64,000 nt of DNA. Source: an uncultured Mailhella sp. GTDB lineage: Bacteria; Desulfobacterota; Desulfovibrionia; Desulfovibrionales; Desulfovibrionaceae. Location of the stretch: NCBI RefSeq assembly GCF_944324615.1, contig NZ_CALUWY010000005.1, positions 1 through 64,000 on the forward strand, in the 5' to 3' direction. The notes under the pieces were generated by a model, which made no database searches, was not told where the DNA came from, and saw nothing but the letters and a program-made list of their open reading frames with translations. Of this stretch, positions 7,992 to 16,771 are shown one piece after another. The position numbers and the translations under genes are program-made. Numbering within the stretch: position 1 is the first letter of the stretch; every line of letters starts with the position of its first letter.

Positions 7992-9947
7992 TTACGACAT
8001 GGCCCGGCGGAAACAGAGCATGGTGATGTCGTCCGACTGGGCGGCCGCACCCCGGTGCTCCTTCACCGCTTCCAGAACGCCGTGCAGCACCTTGTCGGGC
8101 GAAGCGTCACGCAGGCCTTCCAGCGCGGCGGCAATGCGGTCTTCGCCGAAAAGTTCCAGCTTTTCGTTCATGGCTTCGGAAACACCGTCGGTATAGAGCA
8201 GACAGTATTCTCCGGGCGCAAGCACGGCGCTGCAGGGCTGATAGTCAAGCCCCTGCATGGCGCCCACCAGCGGGCCGCTGGTTTCGGTAAGCATTCTCAC
8301 CGGCACGGAAGGATCGGGGCTGACCACAAAGGGCGGACAGTGCGCGCCGCTTGCGTAGTCGAGCCTGCCCGTGGCCGGATCGAAAAGCCCGATGAACAGG
8401 GTGACGAACATGCAGGAAGGGTTGTTTTCGGCAAGGCGCTCGTTGATGCGCAGCATGGCTTCGGCGCAGGAAATCCCTTCCGCCAGGGCATAACGGACCA
8501 GGGTCACCGTCATGGACATGAAAAGCGCGGCGGACACGCCCTTGTCGGACACGTCGCCGATGACCACGGCCTGCCGCCCGTCGGGCACGGTGAAGAAGTC
8601 GTAAAGGTCGCCGCCCACTTCCTTGGCCGGTTCCAGGAAGGCCGCAGCCGAATAGCCCAGGCTTTTCGGCGCGCCGTTCGGCGGGGGAAGAATGCCCATC
8701 TGTATGTCGCGTGCGGCATTCAGTTCGCCCTGCATTCTCTGACGCACGGCCAGGGTATCCACCAGGCGGTGTATGTTCTCATCCAGTGCCTTCACCATGT
8801 GGGCAAAGGCCCCGGCAAGCTGACCCACCTCATCCGTTCTTTCCACGGGCAGGCCTTCGACAATATTTTCCGAAAAACCGACGCCTCTCTCGGAACTGAA
8901 ATCCTCGCGTGCTATTTCCCTCGCCCTGCGGGTGAGCAGACGGAGCGGCGCAATGATGCGCATGGTGAGCACCAGCATGATGAGAAGGCTCAGTACCAGC
9001 AGGCCCGCCGCCACGCCGAACAGGTGTCTGGCCAGAGCCTCGGCCGGGGCCGTGATGGACTCAAGCGGAATGGCGGCCACCACATACCAGTTCATGGCCT
9101 TGAAGTAGGCCAGACGATACAGCACCGGCCTTGCCGTGGCCGACGTGTCGCCCTCCAGCACTTCCCCCTTGCGTACCCTTTTCAGCACGTCTTGGGGGAT
9201 GACGGAAAGGGACATGGGGCTTCCCTTGCCTGCAAGCACGCGGCCGTCGTTGGAAATGATGGAAATGGAAGCGCCCCGGCTCAGCTCCAGGCTGTCGAGC
9301 CGCTCCTGTATGCCGAGCACCATGTGCCGCTCAAGAAGCTTTCCGCTCTGCTCCGTGTCGGCCACAGGATCGGACAGAAGAAGGGTGCCCAGATTCTTCA
9401 CCGGCATGAAACAGACAAGCACGGGAATTTCCTGATCCCCGGGCCCGGGCAGGCGCACCATGGCGAACTGCCCGTCGGAAACGGCATCGCGGTGTTCCAG
9501 CATGGACCGTATGGACTGGCCCTTGAAGTCCTGCCGGCCTTCCTCCATGATCTTCTTGGCAATGTCGCCGGCGAGTACCTCGTTGCCCTGCCTGTCGTAA
9601 AAGGCAAGGTACACCCCGCCGGGTATGAGCACCTTCCGCCACTGGGAAAGGCTCTGCATCACCTCATCCTCACGTTCGGAAAGGAGCATGTCGCGTATCA
9701 TGGCGGCGTACTGCCGCAGATTCCGCTTGGATGCCAGCACCGATTCCACCTCGGAGGTGAGCAGGTGCAGGTAACGGACGCTCAGGCTGTCTTCCACCAG
9801 CATGACGGTATTGACGAAGGATTCCCTCTCCCGCTGCATGCCGCTTTCCAGAAGCCGCGCGCGGCTGAAAAGAATGATGGGTACCGCCGCAAGGCTGATG
9901 GCAAACCCCACAAGCAGAAAAAGCTTGCTGCGCAGAGAAAAATTCAT
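7992..9947 (-). CDS. RsbU-like SpoIIE/PP2C phosphatase with periplasmic sensor and HAMP
   Basis: The product is 651 residues. In order: a membrane helix (residues about 8-27), a Cache-like periplasmic region to about 305, a second helix (LFGVAAGLLVLSLLIMLVL), a HAMP segment, and a C-terminal PP2C/SpoIIE domain (GGDLYDFF, VIGDVSDKGVSAALFMS, LLYTDGVSEAMN) with its metal-binding aspartates. This is the architecture of input phosphatases that dephosphorylate STAS antagonists in partner-switching. The likely partner is the STAS protein at 34069 at the other end of the secretion locus, with the kinase at 34508. Bordetella controls its type III system with a similar BtrU/V/W set. The start codon overlaps the end of the sigma-54 activator gene. 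Confidence 0.85.
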   Translation of the reverse strand: MNFSLRSKLFLLVGFAISLAAVPIILFSRARLLESGMQRERESFVNTVMLVEDSLSVRYLHLLTSEVESVLASKRNLRQYAAMIRDMLLSEREDEVMQSLSQWRKVLIPGGVYLAFYDRQGNEVLAGDIAKKIMEEGRQDFKGQSIRSMLEHRDAVSDGQFAMVRLPGPGDQEIPVLVCFMPVKNLGTLLLSDPVADTEQSGKLLERHMVLGIQERLDSLELSRGASISIISNDGRVLAGKGSPMSLSVIPQDVLKRVRKGEVLEGDTSATARPVLYRLAYFKAMNWYVVAAIPLESITAPAEALARHLFGVAAGLLVLSLLIMLVLTMRIIAPLRLLTRRAREIAREDFSSERGVGFSENIVEGLPVERTDEVGQLAGAFAHMVKALDENIHRLVDTLAVRQRMQGELNAARDIQMGILPPPNGAPKSLGYSAAAFLEPAKEVGGDLYDFFTVPDGRQAVVIGDVSDKGVSAALFMSMTVTLVRYALAEGISCAEAMLRINERLAENNPSCMFVTLFIGLFDPATGRLDYASGAHCPPFVVSPDPSVPVRMLTETSGPLVGAMQGLDYQPCSAVLAPGEYCLLYTDGVSEAMNEKLELFGEDRIAAALEGLRDASPDKVLHGVLEAVKEHRGAAAQSDDITMLCFRRAMS

Positions 9948-11218
9948 GCCGTTTCCCCCTCCATGCGCTGAAGCTTCTTGCGCAGGCCCTCGCGGGTGAT
10001 GCCCAGAAGCTCGGCGGCCTTGACCTTGCGCCCGCCGGAGAGTTCCAGCGCGCGGCGGATGATGAGCTCTTCCGCCTTCTGCAGGTTGAGGGGCAGATCC
10101 AGCGCCTCAGGCTCCCCTTCCTGCTCTCTGCGGCACAGATACTCCTTCCCCGCCTCGGATTCCAGAATTCTCCGGGAAAGATGCGAAAGCTCCACCACGC
10201 CGCCGGGAGTCAGGGCCGCCGCACGCTTCATTTCATTATTGAGTTCGCGCACGTTGCCCGGCCAGGGATAACGCAGAAGAATCCCCTGCACGGCCGGGGA
10301 AAGCATGAGTCTTTCCCTGCCCATTTCCGCGCAGTAGCGTTCCAGGAAGGACTGCGCCAGAAGAAGGATGTCGTCCCCGCGTTCGCAAAGGGGCGGCAGG
10401 CGCAGTTCCACCACATTGACGCGGTAGAAGAGGTCCTCGCGGAAGCGCCCCTCCTTCACCGCCTCTTCCAGATTGACGTTGGTGGCGGAAACAAGGTTGA
10501 TGTCCACATGCACGGGCGTGGCGCTGCCCACGCGCAGGACCTCCTCCTGTTCCAGCACACGCAGAAGCTTGGCCTGGTTGGGAAGGCTCATTTCCGCAAG
10601 TTCGTCCAGGAAAAGCGTGCCGCCGCTGGCTTCCTCCACCAGCCCCTTGCGGGCCGTCACGCCCGTGGCCACGCCCTTTTCTATGCCGAACATGGCGCTT
10701 TCAAACAGCGTATCGGGGATGGCCGTGCAGTTGACCGCAATGAACGGTCCCCGGCTGCGCGGGGAATGATGATGCAGAAAACGCGCCAGAACTTCCTTGC
10801 CCGTGCCCGTGGGCCCGAGAATGAGCGTGTTGATGGGCCGCCTTGCAATGGAACGGGCCAGATCGAACACGCGGCGCATGGGTTCGCTCTGGCCTATGAT
10901 GCCGTTGCCGGGCGAATACAGCGCCTCCACGCTTTTCTGAAGTTCGTCGTTCTTTTCCAGCAGCACCCTGTGCAGGGCTTCCAGCTCGGCATTCTTGGAG
11001 CGCAGCTGCTGGATGAGCTGGCTGTTCTGAAACTCGCGCGCTTCCACGCGCACCAGCATCATGCCGAAGGCTTCGGCAAGGCGCACCAGCTCATCCGGCC
11101 CGGAACCGTCCCGGGTCAGATCGAAAAGCTGATCCGTATCGGCATGTTTTCCCAGAGCCAGATCCCCGCAGAGATCCGTCAGCAGCGGAAGCAGCCTGTC
11201 CGTCCCCTTATTCTCCAC
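9944..11218 (-). CDS. Sigma-54-dependent activator without receiver domain
   Basis: The product is 424 residues. An N-terminal region of about 100 residues ends in a coiled coil and has no response-regulator receiver. The AAA+ domain has Walker A GPTGTGKE (135-142), Walker B GGTLFLDEL (199-207) and an arginine-finger region. A Fis-type helix-turn-helix ends the protein (AAELLGITREGLRKKL). The sigma-54 contact loop reads GVATGV at 182-187 instead of the usual GAFTGA. It is the penultimate gene of the leftward secretion operon and is the obvious candidate to drive the two sigma-54 promoters at 17.9 and 18.1 kb. How it senses signal is unknown; the coupled phosphatase gene suggests a link to partner-switching. 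Confidence 0.85.
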   Translation of the reverse strand: MENKGTDRLLPLLTDLCGDLALGKHADTDQLFDLTRDGSGPDELVRLAEAFGMMLVRVEAREFQNSQLIQQLRSKNAELEALHRVLLEKNDELQKSVEALYSPGNGIIGQSEPMRRVFDLARSIARRPINTLILGPTGTGKEVLARFLHHHSPRSRGPFIAVNCTAIPDTLFESAMFGIEKGVATGVTARKGLVEEASGGTLFLDELAEMSLPNQAKLLRVLEQEEVLRVGSATPVHVDINLVSATNVNLEEAVKEGRFREDLFYRVNVVELRLPPLCERGDDILLLAQSFLERYCAEMGRERLMLSPAVQGILLRYPWPGNVRELNNEMKRAAALTPGGVVELSHLSRRILESEAGKEYLCRREQEGEPEALDLPLNLQKAEELIIRRALELSGGRKVKAAELLGITREGLRKKLQRMEGETA

Positions 11219-11344
11219 CTTCTCTCTCCTTCAATGGCGTTTTCATCCTTCCCTTCACGCCGCGCTCCCCGGCACGGCGCCCTCCATGTTTCCCCGCATC
11301 TCGTCCGCAGGCGGCCAGCAGCACACGGCATGCCCCGGCAGGTC

Positions 11345-12388
11345 TTATCTGCGTTCCAGACTCTGCACCCAGCGCAGCACCTCCGCCACAGGCCCTATGA
11401 GGTCCTGAGGGATGTAGGCGTTTTCCGTGCCGTCGCGGTACAGGGCGCGGGCCAGAGGCACGTTGCGCATGATGGGAATCCCCTCCTGCTTCGCCACCTC
11501 CATCATGCGCTGGGCAAGATAGCCTTCGCCCTTGGCCAGCACCACGGGAAGGGGCGTTCTGTCTTTCTCATAATCCAGCGCCACGGCATAATGGGTCGGG
11601 TTGGTCACAAGCACCTTCGCTTTTCTTACGTTGTCAAGGGAGTTCTGGGCAAGCATTTCCTTGTGCAGCTGCTTGCGCTTGCTCTTGATGTGCGGATCGC
11701 CCTCGCTCTCCTTGTATTCTCTCTTTACTTCATCCTTGCTCATCATGTGGTTCTGGTTGTACTTGTACCGCTGGTACAGATAGTCCAGTGCGGCAATAAT
11801 GCAGAAGGCCCCTGCCGCAATGAGCACAAGATCGTTCACCGCCGAGCCCGTGACCTTCCACATGGCGCCTATGCCGCTTTCCGGCATGCTGAAAAGCATG
11901 GGCAGATAGTCGCGGAGCACCATGTACACCACGCCCCCGAGCACCGTCACTTTAATGAGATTCTTCACCAGTTCAAAGAGGTTTTTCATGGAGAAAACCT
12001 TCTGGAACCACTTTTTCGGGTCCAGATTCTCCAGTTTGGGCATGGCGGCCTTCACGGCGAAAAGCACCCCCGTCTGCGCAAGGGTGCTCAGAAAGGCCAC
12101 GCCCATGACGATGCCCACCACAGGGGCCACCAGGATGATGGATGCATGGATGATGAGCGGCGCAACCTTGGCCATGGCCTCTCCAAAGGGCATGGACATG
12201 AACTGCATGGGCGCAAGCACCATTCCCTGAAGCGTGTCGAAGATGTTCTGCGCATTGGCCGCAAGGTACACGCCCACCGCAAGGGTGGTCAGCGCGGGCG
12301 CAATATCCTGCCCCTTGCAGACGTCGCCTTTTTCCCGGGCTTCACGAAGGCGTTTTGGTGTAGGTTGTTCTGTCTTTTCGTCGCTCAT
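11345..12388 (-). CDS. sctU: SctU, type III export apparatus autoprotease (YscU/FlhB family)
   Basis: The product is 347 residues: an N-terminal domain with four membrane helices, then a cytoplasmic domain bearing the autocleavage motif NPTH (263-266, in VTNPTHYAVALDY). Cleavage there is needed for switching from early to late substrates. Its start overlaps the end of sctT by 4 bases. The 126 bases downstream before the sigma-54 activator hold no clear terminator, so the regulators may be cotranscribed. Confidence 0.93.
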   Translation of the reverse strand: MSDEKTEQPTPKRLREAREKGDVCKGQDIAPALTTLAVGVYLAANAQNIFDTLQGMVLAPMQFMSMPFGEAMAKVAPLIIHASIILVAPVVGIVMGVAFLSTLAQTGVLFAVKAAMPKLENLDPKKWFQKVFSMKNLFELVKNLIKVTVLGGVVYMVLRDYLPMLFSMPESGIGAMWKVTGSAVNDLVLIAAGAFCIIAALDYLYQRYKYNQNHMMSKDEVKREYKESEGDPHIKSKRKQLHKEMLAQNSLDNVRKAKVLVTNPTHYAVALDYEKDRTPLPVVLAKGEGYLAQRMMEVAKQEGIPIMRNVPLARALYRDGTENAYIPQDLIGPVAEVLRWVQSLERR

Positions 12389-13203
12389 GGCAAAAGCACC
12401 TGCAGATAGCGCAAATCGGAACCAAAGGAATCAAACATGCTCACCGCCCCGGTCATGAGCATGCTGAAATAGAAAATGAGCAGCAGCGAGGCGATGCCGC
12501 TCTTCACCGGCATGGCCAGAACATACACGTTGAGCTGGGAGGCGAAGCGGTTGATGAGGCCGAGGGAAATATCGGTAAGCAGGCAGGCCACCACCACGGG
12601 CCCGGAAAGAAGCACCATGTCGAGGGCAAGGTCGCTCACCTTTTCGGCGAAGAACAACGGAAGCGAGGGGCGCTCGAAAAGCCCGGAAGGAAGCAGGGAA
12701 AACACGGGCCAGCACTCATAGCTTGCATAGACGGTGCCGAGAAAGGTGAGAAAGGCCCCGGTGGAGAAGAAGACGTACACGGCGCTCTGGAAAAAGAAGG
12801 ATCCGGTGGGAGAAGTCTGCTCCCCCGCCAGAGGATCGGTTTCCGTGGCCTGCCCCGCACCGCGCTGGTTGTCGATGAAGAAGCCCGCACACTGTATGGT
12901 CCAGAACATCATGCCCGCCAGAAAGCCCATGAGCATGCCGAGAAACACTTCCTTGGCAATGAGCGCCCCCATGTGCAGACCGGAGACAAGGGAAAGCCCC
13001 TCCCAGGCGGGAAGCTGCCCGAGCAGCATGGGGTGCAGCACCATATAGCAGGCCAGCACAATGGTGAAACGGAGCTGTCCCGTCACCAGCGTGCCGCCCA
13101 TGAAAGGAGCCGTCTGCAGCAGCATGAAAAGACGCGGCGTTCCCAGAAGGAACGCCAGAAGATGCTGTTGCGGAGAAAATCCCCATAACAGGCCGGTATC
13201 CAA
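12385..13203 (-). CDS. sctT: SctT, type III export gate component (YscT/FliR family)
   Basis: The product is 272 residues and strongly hydrophobic throughout, with the family-typical start (LLAFLLGTPRLFMLLQTAPF) and FFIDNQRGAG in the middle. SctT joins SctR and SctS in the helical export gate inside the basal body. It lies between sctS and sctU as in Ysc loci; sctR is 20 kb away on the opposite operon. Confidence 0.92.
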   Translation of the reverse strand: MDTGLLWGFSPQQHLLAFLLGTPRLFMLLQTAPFMGGTLVTGQLRFTIVLACYMVLHPMLLGQLPAWEGLSLVSGLHMGALIAKEVFLGMLMGFLAGMMFWTIQCAGFFIDNQRGAGQATETDPLAGEQTSPTGSFFFQSAVYVFFSTGAFLTFLGTVYASYECWPVFSLLPSGLFERPSLPLFFAEKVSDLALDMVLLSGPVVVACLLTDISLGLINRFASQLNVYVLAMPVKSGIASLLLIFYFSMLMTGAVSMFDSFGSDLRYLQVLLP

Positions 13204-13279
13204 TGCTCAACGCCCTCCGGTATGCTGTTTGTCCATCGCATCCCTGCGTGCGGGGGAAGGCCTTCCCTTCCCGGCGCCG

Positions 13280-13540
13280 CTAAAGAAGATAGAACCTGGT
13301 GAATATCTCGTCGGCATAGCGGAGAATCTCCCCGGACATCCAGCCGCCCAGAAGGAACAGGGAAAGCACCACGGCTATGAGCTTCACGCCGAAGGTCAGC
13401 GTCTGTTCCTGAAGCTGCGTCACCGCCTGCACAAGGCTGAGCACGATGCCGATGACCGAGGCGATGACGATGGGCGGCAGAGAAATGACAAGCACCAGAT
13501 ACAGAGCCTGGCTTGCATAGTCCATGGCAATGCTGTTCAT
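13280..13540 (-). CDS. sctS: SctS, type III export gate component (YscS/FliQ family)
   Basis: The product is 86 residues with two membrane helices (LYLVLVISLPPIVIASVIG and LIAVVLSLFLLGGWM) separated by VQAVTQLQEQTLTFG, the signature stretch of FliQ/SctS. Length is normal. It starts 8 bases after the stop of sctV. Confidence 0.93.
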   Translation of the reverse strand: MNSIAMDYASQALYLVLVISLPPIVIASVIGIVLSLVQAVTQLQEQTLTFGVKLIAVVLSLFLLGGWMSGEILRYADEIFTRFYLL

Positions 13541-13548
13541 GCCTGCTC

Positions 13549-15639
13549 CTATATCCTGATGCGGCTCACGGGCTGCACCGAGATTTCCGGCGTCACTTCC
13601 TGATAGGCCATGACGGGCAGTTCGTAATACTTGCTTTCAATGAGGCGGCGCACATAGCGCCGTATGTCCATGGACGCCATGAGCACGGGTTTCTGCGTGC
13701 TGCCCTTGTGCTTGCCCACGGCCTCGCCCACGGCCTTGATGATGCGCTGCGAGGTGTCGGGGTCGAGGGAAAGGAAGGCGCCCGCGGAAGTCTGGCGCAC
13801 GGCCTTGCGTATGGTTTCCTCAAGAGAGGGATCCATGAGAATGGCGGGAAGCATGTTCTGCCCGCGCGAATACATGTAGCTTATCTGCCGCTTCAGGGCG
13901 CTGCGCACATATTCGGTGAGCATGACCACATCCTTTTCCTTGGGGCTCCATTCGATGAGCGCTTCCAGAATGCTGCGCAGATCGCGTATGGACACCTGTT
14001 CCTGCACCAGACGCTGGAATATTTCCGCAATGCGCTGCACGGGCAGAAGGCGCGTCACCTCGCGGACAAGGTCGGGCGCGCGCTCCTCCATGCGGTCGAG
14101 CAGGTACTTGCTCTCCTGCATGCCGAGGAAGCTTGAGGCATGGCGGGAAAGCAGCAGAGAAAGGTGATAGGCCAGAATGCGGGCATGGGGCATGCAGGTG
14201 ATGCCCGCCTGCTCAAGGCGTGCCCTGTCGCCATCGGCCACCCACAGCGGGTCCACATCCGGCAGGAAGGGCTCCCCTTCATAGCAGGAAACGCCGAGCA
14301 GTTCCAGGTTGACCTTCTTTTCCCTCACGATGACCATGCCCTTCACCAGCCTGCCGTGGGCCATGGGGATTTCATTGAGGTTGAGCACATAGCCCAGGGA
14401 GGGAAGACCGGGATTGGGCCGGATGTTGATGCCGGGGAACGGCACGCCGAGATCGAAATACAGCGCGCGGCGCAGGCTGGAAAGCTCGTCGTTCAGCGTG
14501 TCGTAATCCATGGATTCGCCGATGTCGGGCGCAATATCCAGAATGATGGGAACGGTGGGGGAAAAATCGTCCTGCGGGCCGGTGCTGCGCCGGGTCTTCT
14601 TTTCCGTGGCCGGGGCAAGGGAACGGGCGAGTTCCGCCTTGCTGTCCCTCTTTTCCGGGGCGGAGGACAGGCGCTCCAGAACATAGCCGAAGCCGCCCAC
14701 GGCAAGGGCCAGGGTGAAAAGCTGCGGCTTGGGGAAGCCGGGAATGAGCGCAAAGAGGAAAATCAGGGCGCCGGCCATCTGCAGGGCCTTGGGCTGACCG
14801 AAGAACTGCTGCCCCACCTGCGCGCCCACGTTGTCGCCGCTGTCGCCGGAACGGGTGATGAGAATACCTGCGGAAATGGACACCAGAAGCGAGGGAATCT
14901 GGGAAACCAGGCCGTCGCCGATGGTGAGAATGCCGTAGGTGTGCATGGCTTCCCCGGCGGTCATGCCGTGCTGGGTGATGCCGATGATGGTGCCGCCCAC
15001 GATGTTGACCACGGCGATGATCATGCCCGCAATGCTGTCGCCCTTGACGAACTTCATGGCGCCGTCCATGGCGCCGTACATCTGGCTTTCCAGCTGCACG
15101 CGGTTGCGTCGTTCCTGGGCTTCCGCCATGTCGATGACGCCCGCGCGCATGTCCGCGTCGATGGACATCTGCTTGCCGGGCATGGCGTCCAGAGTGAAGC
15201 GCGCGCCCACTTCGGCCACGCGCTCGGCGCCCTTGGCGATGACGAGGAACTGCACGATGGTGAGAATGATGAACACCACAGCGCCCACCACGAAGTTGCC
15301 GCCCAGGGCGAAGTCACCGAAGGTGAAGATGATCTCGCCCGCGTCGGCCTGAAGCAGAATGAGTCGCGTGGTGGTGATGTTCAGCCCCACGCGGAAAAGC
15401 GTGGTAAAGAGCAGCATGGTGGGGAAGGAGGAAAAATCCAGCGCCGTCTTCACATACATGGACATCATGAGCATGAGAAACGACAAGGTCATGTTCACGC
15501 CGATGAGCGTATCCACAAGAGGCGTGGGCAGGGGCACGATCATGAGCGCCACCACCACCACGAGCAGCATGACCATGGTAATGTCGTTGTGTCTGGTCAT
15601 CAGACCGACGCCGCGCGACGCCTTTTCCATCAGACTCAT
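13549..15639 (-). CDS. sctV: SctV, major export gate protein (YscV/LcrD/FlhA family)
   Basis: The product is 696 residues, normal for the family. Eight N-terminal membrane helices include the conserved loop RVAEVGARFTLDAMPGKQMS with IDADMRAG, followed by a large cytoplasmic domain that forms the nonameric ring receiving chaperone-substrate complexes. The C-terminus (EVTPEISVQPVSRIRI) is typical. Its ATG overlaps the end of sctY by 4 bases. Confidence 0.95.
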   Translation of the reverse strand: MSLMEKASRGVGLMTRHNDITMVMLLVVVVALMIVPLPTPLVDTLIGVNMTLSFLMLMMSMYVKTALDFSSFPTMLLFTTLFRVGLNITTTRLILLQADAGEIIFTFGDFALGGNFVVGAVVFIILTIVQFLVIAKGAERVAEVGARFTLDAMPGKQMSIDADMRAGVIDMAEAQERRNRVQLESQMYGAMDGAMKFVKGDSIAGMIIAVVNIVGGTIIGITQHGMTAGEAMHTYGILTIGDGLVSQIPSLLVSISAGILITRSGDSGDNVGAQVGQQFFGQPKALQMAGALIFLFALIPGFPKPQLFTLALAVGGFGYVLERLSSAPEKRDSKAELARSLAPATEKKTRRSTGPQDDFSPTVPIILDIAPDIGESMDYDTLNDELSSLRRALYFDLGVPFPGINIRPNPGLPSLGYVLNLNEIPMAHGRLVKGMVIVREKKVNLELLGVSCYEGEPFLPDVDPLWVADGDRARLEQAGITCMPHARILAYHLSLLLSRHASSFLGMQESKYLLDRMEERAPDLVREVTRLLPVQRIAEIFQRLVQEQVSIRDLRSILEALIEWSPKEKDVVMLTEYVRSALKRQISYMYSRGQNMLPAILMDPSLEETIRKAVRQTSAGAFLSLDPDTSQRIIKAVGEAVGKHKGSTQKPVLMASMDIRRYVRRLIESKYYELPVMAYQEVTPEISVQPVSRIRI

Positions 15640-15992
15640 GCGTTCTTTCCTCCGACAAGGAACAGATATTCATCGAGGGCGGCGCGGGCTTCCTCTCTGC
15701 GCCCTTCCAGCCAGAGAGCCTGGGCCTTCATGAGATGCAGCACGGCCTGACGGGAGGAAAGCACCCTTCCGCCCATGGCTCCGCGCAGGTATTCCAGCGC
15801 CTTTGCCCCGTTTCCCCGGGAAATGGCCAGGGCGGCGAGCCCCTCAAGGGCCAGCCTGTCAGGCCCCTGCTCCGGCGCAAGCGCCGCCAGAGCGGCATAT
15901 ATCCTGCCTGCCCTCGCCTCCTGCCCCATGCGCAGCATCATGTAGGCAAGCACATGCAGGGTGCGCCGCTGCTGCTCATTGAGTCGAGCCAT
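15636..15992 (-). CDS. sctY: SctY-like TPR chaperone (YscY family)
   Basis: The product is 118 residues of helical repeats (LHVLAYMMLRMGQEARAGRIY, ALEGLAALAISRGNGAKALEYL), close to the size of YscY (about 114). In Ysc systems YscY binds YscX and docks on SctV. The assignment rests on TPR-like content and the exact sctW-sycN-sctX-sctY-sctV order. Sequence identity to YscY looks low. Confidence 0.75.
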   Translation of the reverse strand: MARLNEQQRRTLHVLAYMMLRMGQEARAGRIYAALAALAPEQGPDRLALEGLAALAISRGNGAKALEYLRGAMGGRVLSSRQAVLHLMKAQALWLEGRREEARAALDEYLFLVGGKNA

Positions 15993-15993
15993 C

Positions 15994-16359
15994 TCAGCCC
16001 CCTATCATCAGCCCGAGATAGGCCTGAAGAAGCTGCCCGTTCTGCATGAGCGGCACAAGCTCCTCGGAAAGCATGGCCTGGACGGCGGGGTCCTGACTGC
16101 CTTCCAGATCATGCAGGCAGGATTCCAGCGTACCGGAAAAGGTTTCCGGGTTCAGCATGGAACCATCCCCCACATCGGGACAGAGCGACTGTTCCACGAT
16201 CTGCCAGGCATTGCCCGGAGCGTAGAGTTCCTCAAGGCCGGGCTCGCTGAGCGCGTTGGAGGCCAGTTCCCGGGCTCTCGGCAGGTTCGGAGAATCCGGC
16301 ATGTCCATGACATGCTGAATCCCCAGAGACGGATCAAGAAGATTGATGGACGAGGGCAT
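15994..16359 (-). CDS. sctX: SctX-like early secreted protein (YscX family)
   Basis: The product is 121 residues, the same length as YscX. The N-terminal half is polar and disordered-looking and the C-terminal half helical (LMQNGQLLQAYLGLMIGG). YscX is exported early and is bound by YscY; both are limited to Ysc-family systems. The call depends on length, composition and synteny between a SycN-like chaperone and an SctY-like TPR protein. Confidence 0.7.
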   Translation of the reverse strand: MPSSINLLDPSLGIQHVMDMPDSPNLPRARELASNALSEPGLEELYAPGNAWQIVEQSLCPDVGDGSMLNPETFSGTLESCLHDLEGSQDPAVQAMLSEELVPLMQNGQLLQAYLGLMIGG

Positions 16360-16401
16360 CGTTCATGCTCCTGAAAATAGAGTTCCGGCGGGAAAGGCCC
16401 G

Positions 16402-16767
16402 CTATTTGCCGTGCATGAGTTCCGCCAGAAAGCGCAGGGCGTTCTCCAGCGAAGCCGCCGTCACGCCGTCTTCCTCCAGACGGGTGAGAACCACGCCTCT
16501 GTCGGCGTAGACTCCGGCATACACGGGCATGGGAAAAGCCTGCCGGTAATCGCAAAATGCCATCAGGCGGCGCACCGCGGCCGTGTCATGCCCGGGTATG
16601 GGTGCGGTAAGGTAGGCCAGAATTTCCCGCCTGCCGTTCTGTTCCGCCCTTTCAAGGTAGAAACTGCCGATGTTCGCAATGTCCAGCCGGGCCAGACCTT
16701 CCCGGGAAAAAGACAGTGACTCCAGCCCAAGCCTGCGCCCGAAGGCCTCGATTTCATGCTCCAGCAT
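16402..16767 (-). CDS. SycN-like class I secretion chaperone for SctW
   Basis: The product is 121 residues, starting at MLEHEIEAFGRRLG with GGAAGGG-type ribosome binding sequence upstream and only 4 bases after sctW. The alpha/beta layout and small acidic profile (FYLERAEQNGRREILAYLTA) fit the CesT/SycN fold. In Yersinia, SycN pairs with YscB to escort YopN. Here a YscB-like candidate is at 22377, directly upstream of sctC as in Yersinia. Confidence 0.65.
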   Translation of the reverse strand: MLEHEIEAFGRRLGLESLSFSREGLARLDIANIGSFYLERAEQNGRREILAYLTAPIPGHDTAAVRRLMAFCDYRQAFPMPVYAGVYADRGVVLTRLEEDGVTAASLENALRFLAELMHGK

Positions 16768-16771
16768 AGCC

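Noticed and set aside
7992..9947. A 638-residue open frame on the plus strand opposite the phosphatase gene
   Set aside because: It is the His/Gly/Arg-rich mirror of a well-supported minus-strand gene; the phosphatase has full domain structure.
13549..15750. A long plus-strand open frame over sctV
   Set aside because: Complement of a highly conserved export gate gene, with His/Gly/Gln-rich composition typical of antisense frames.
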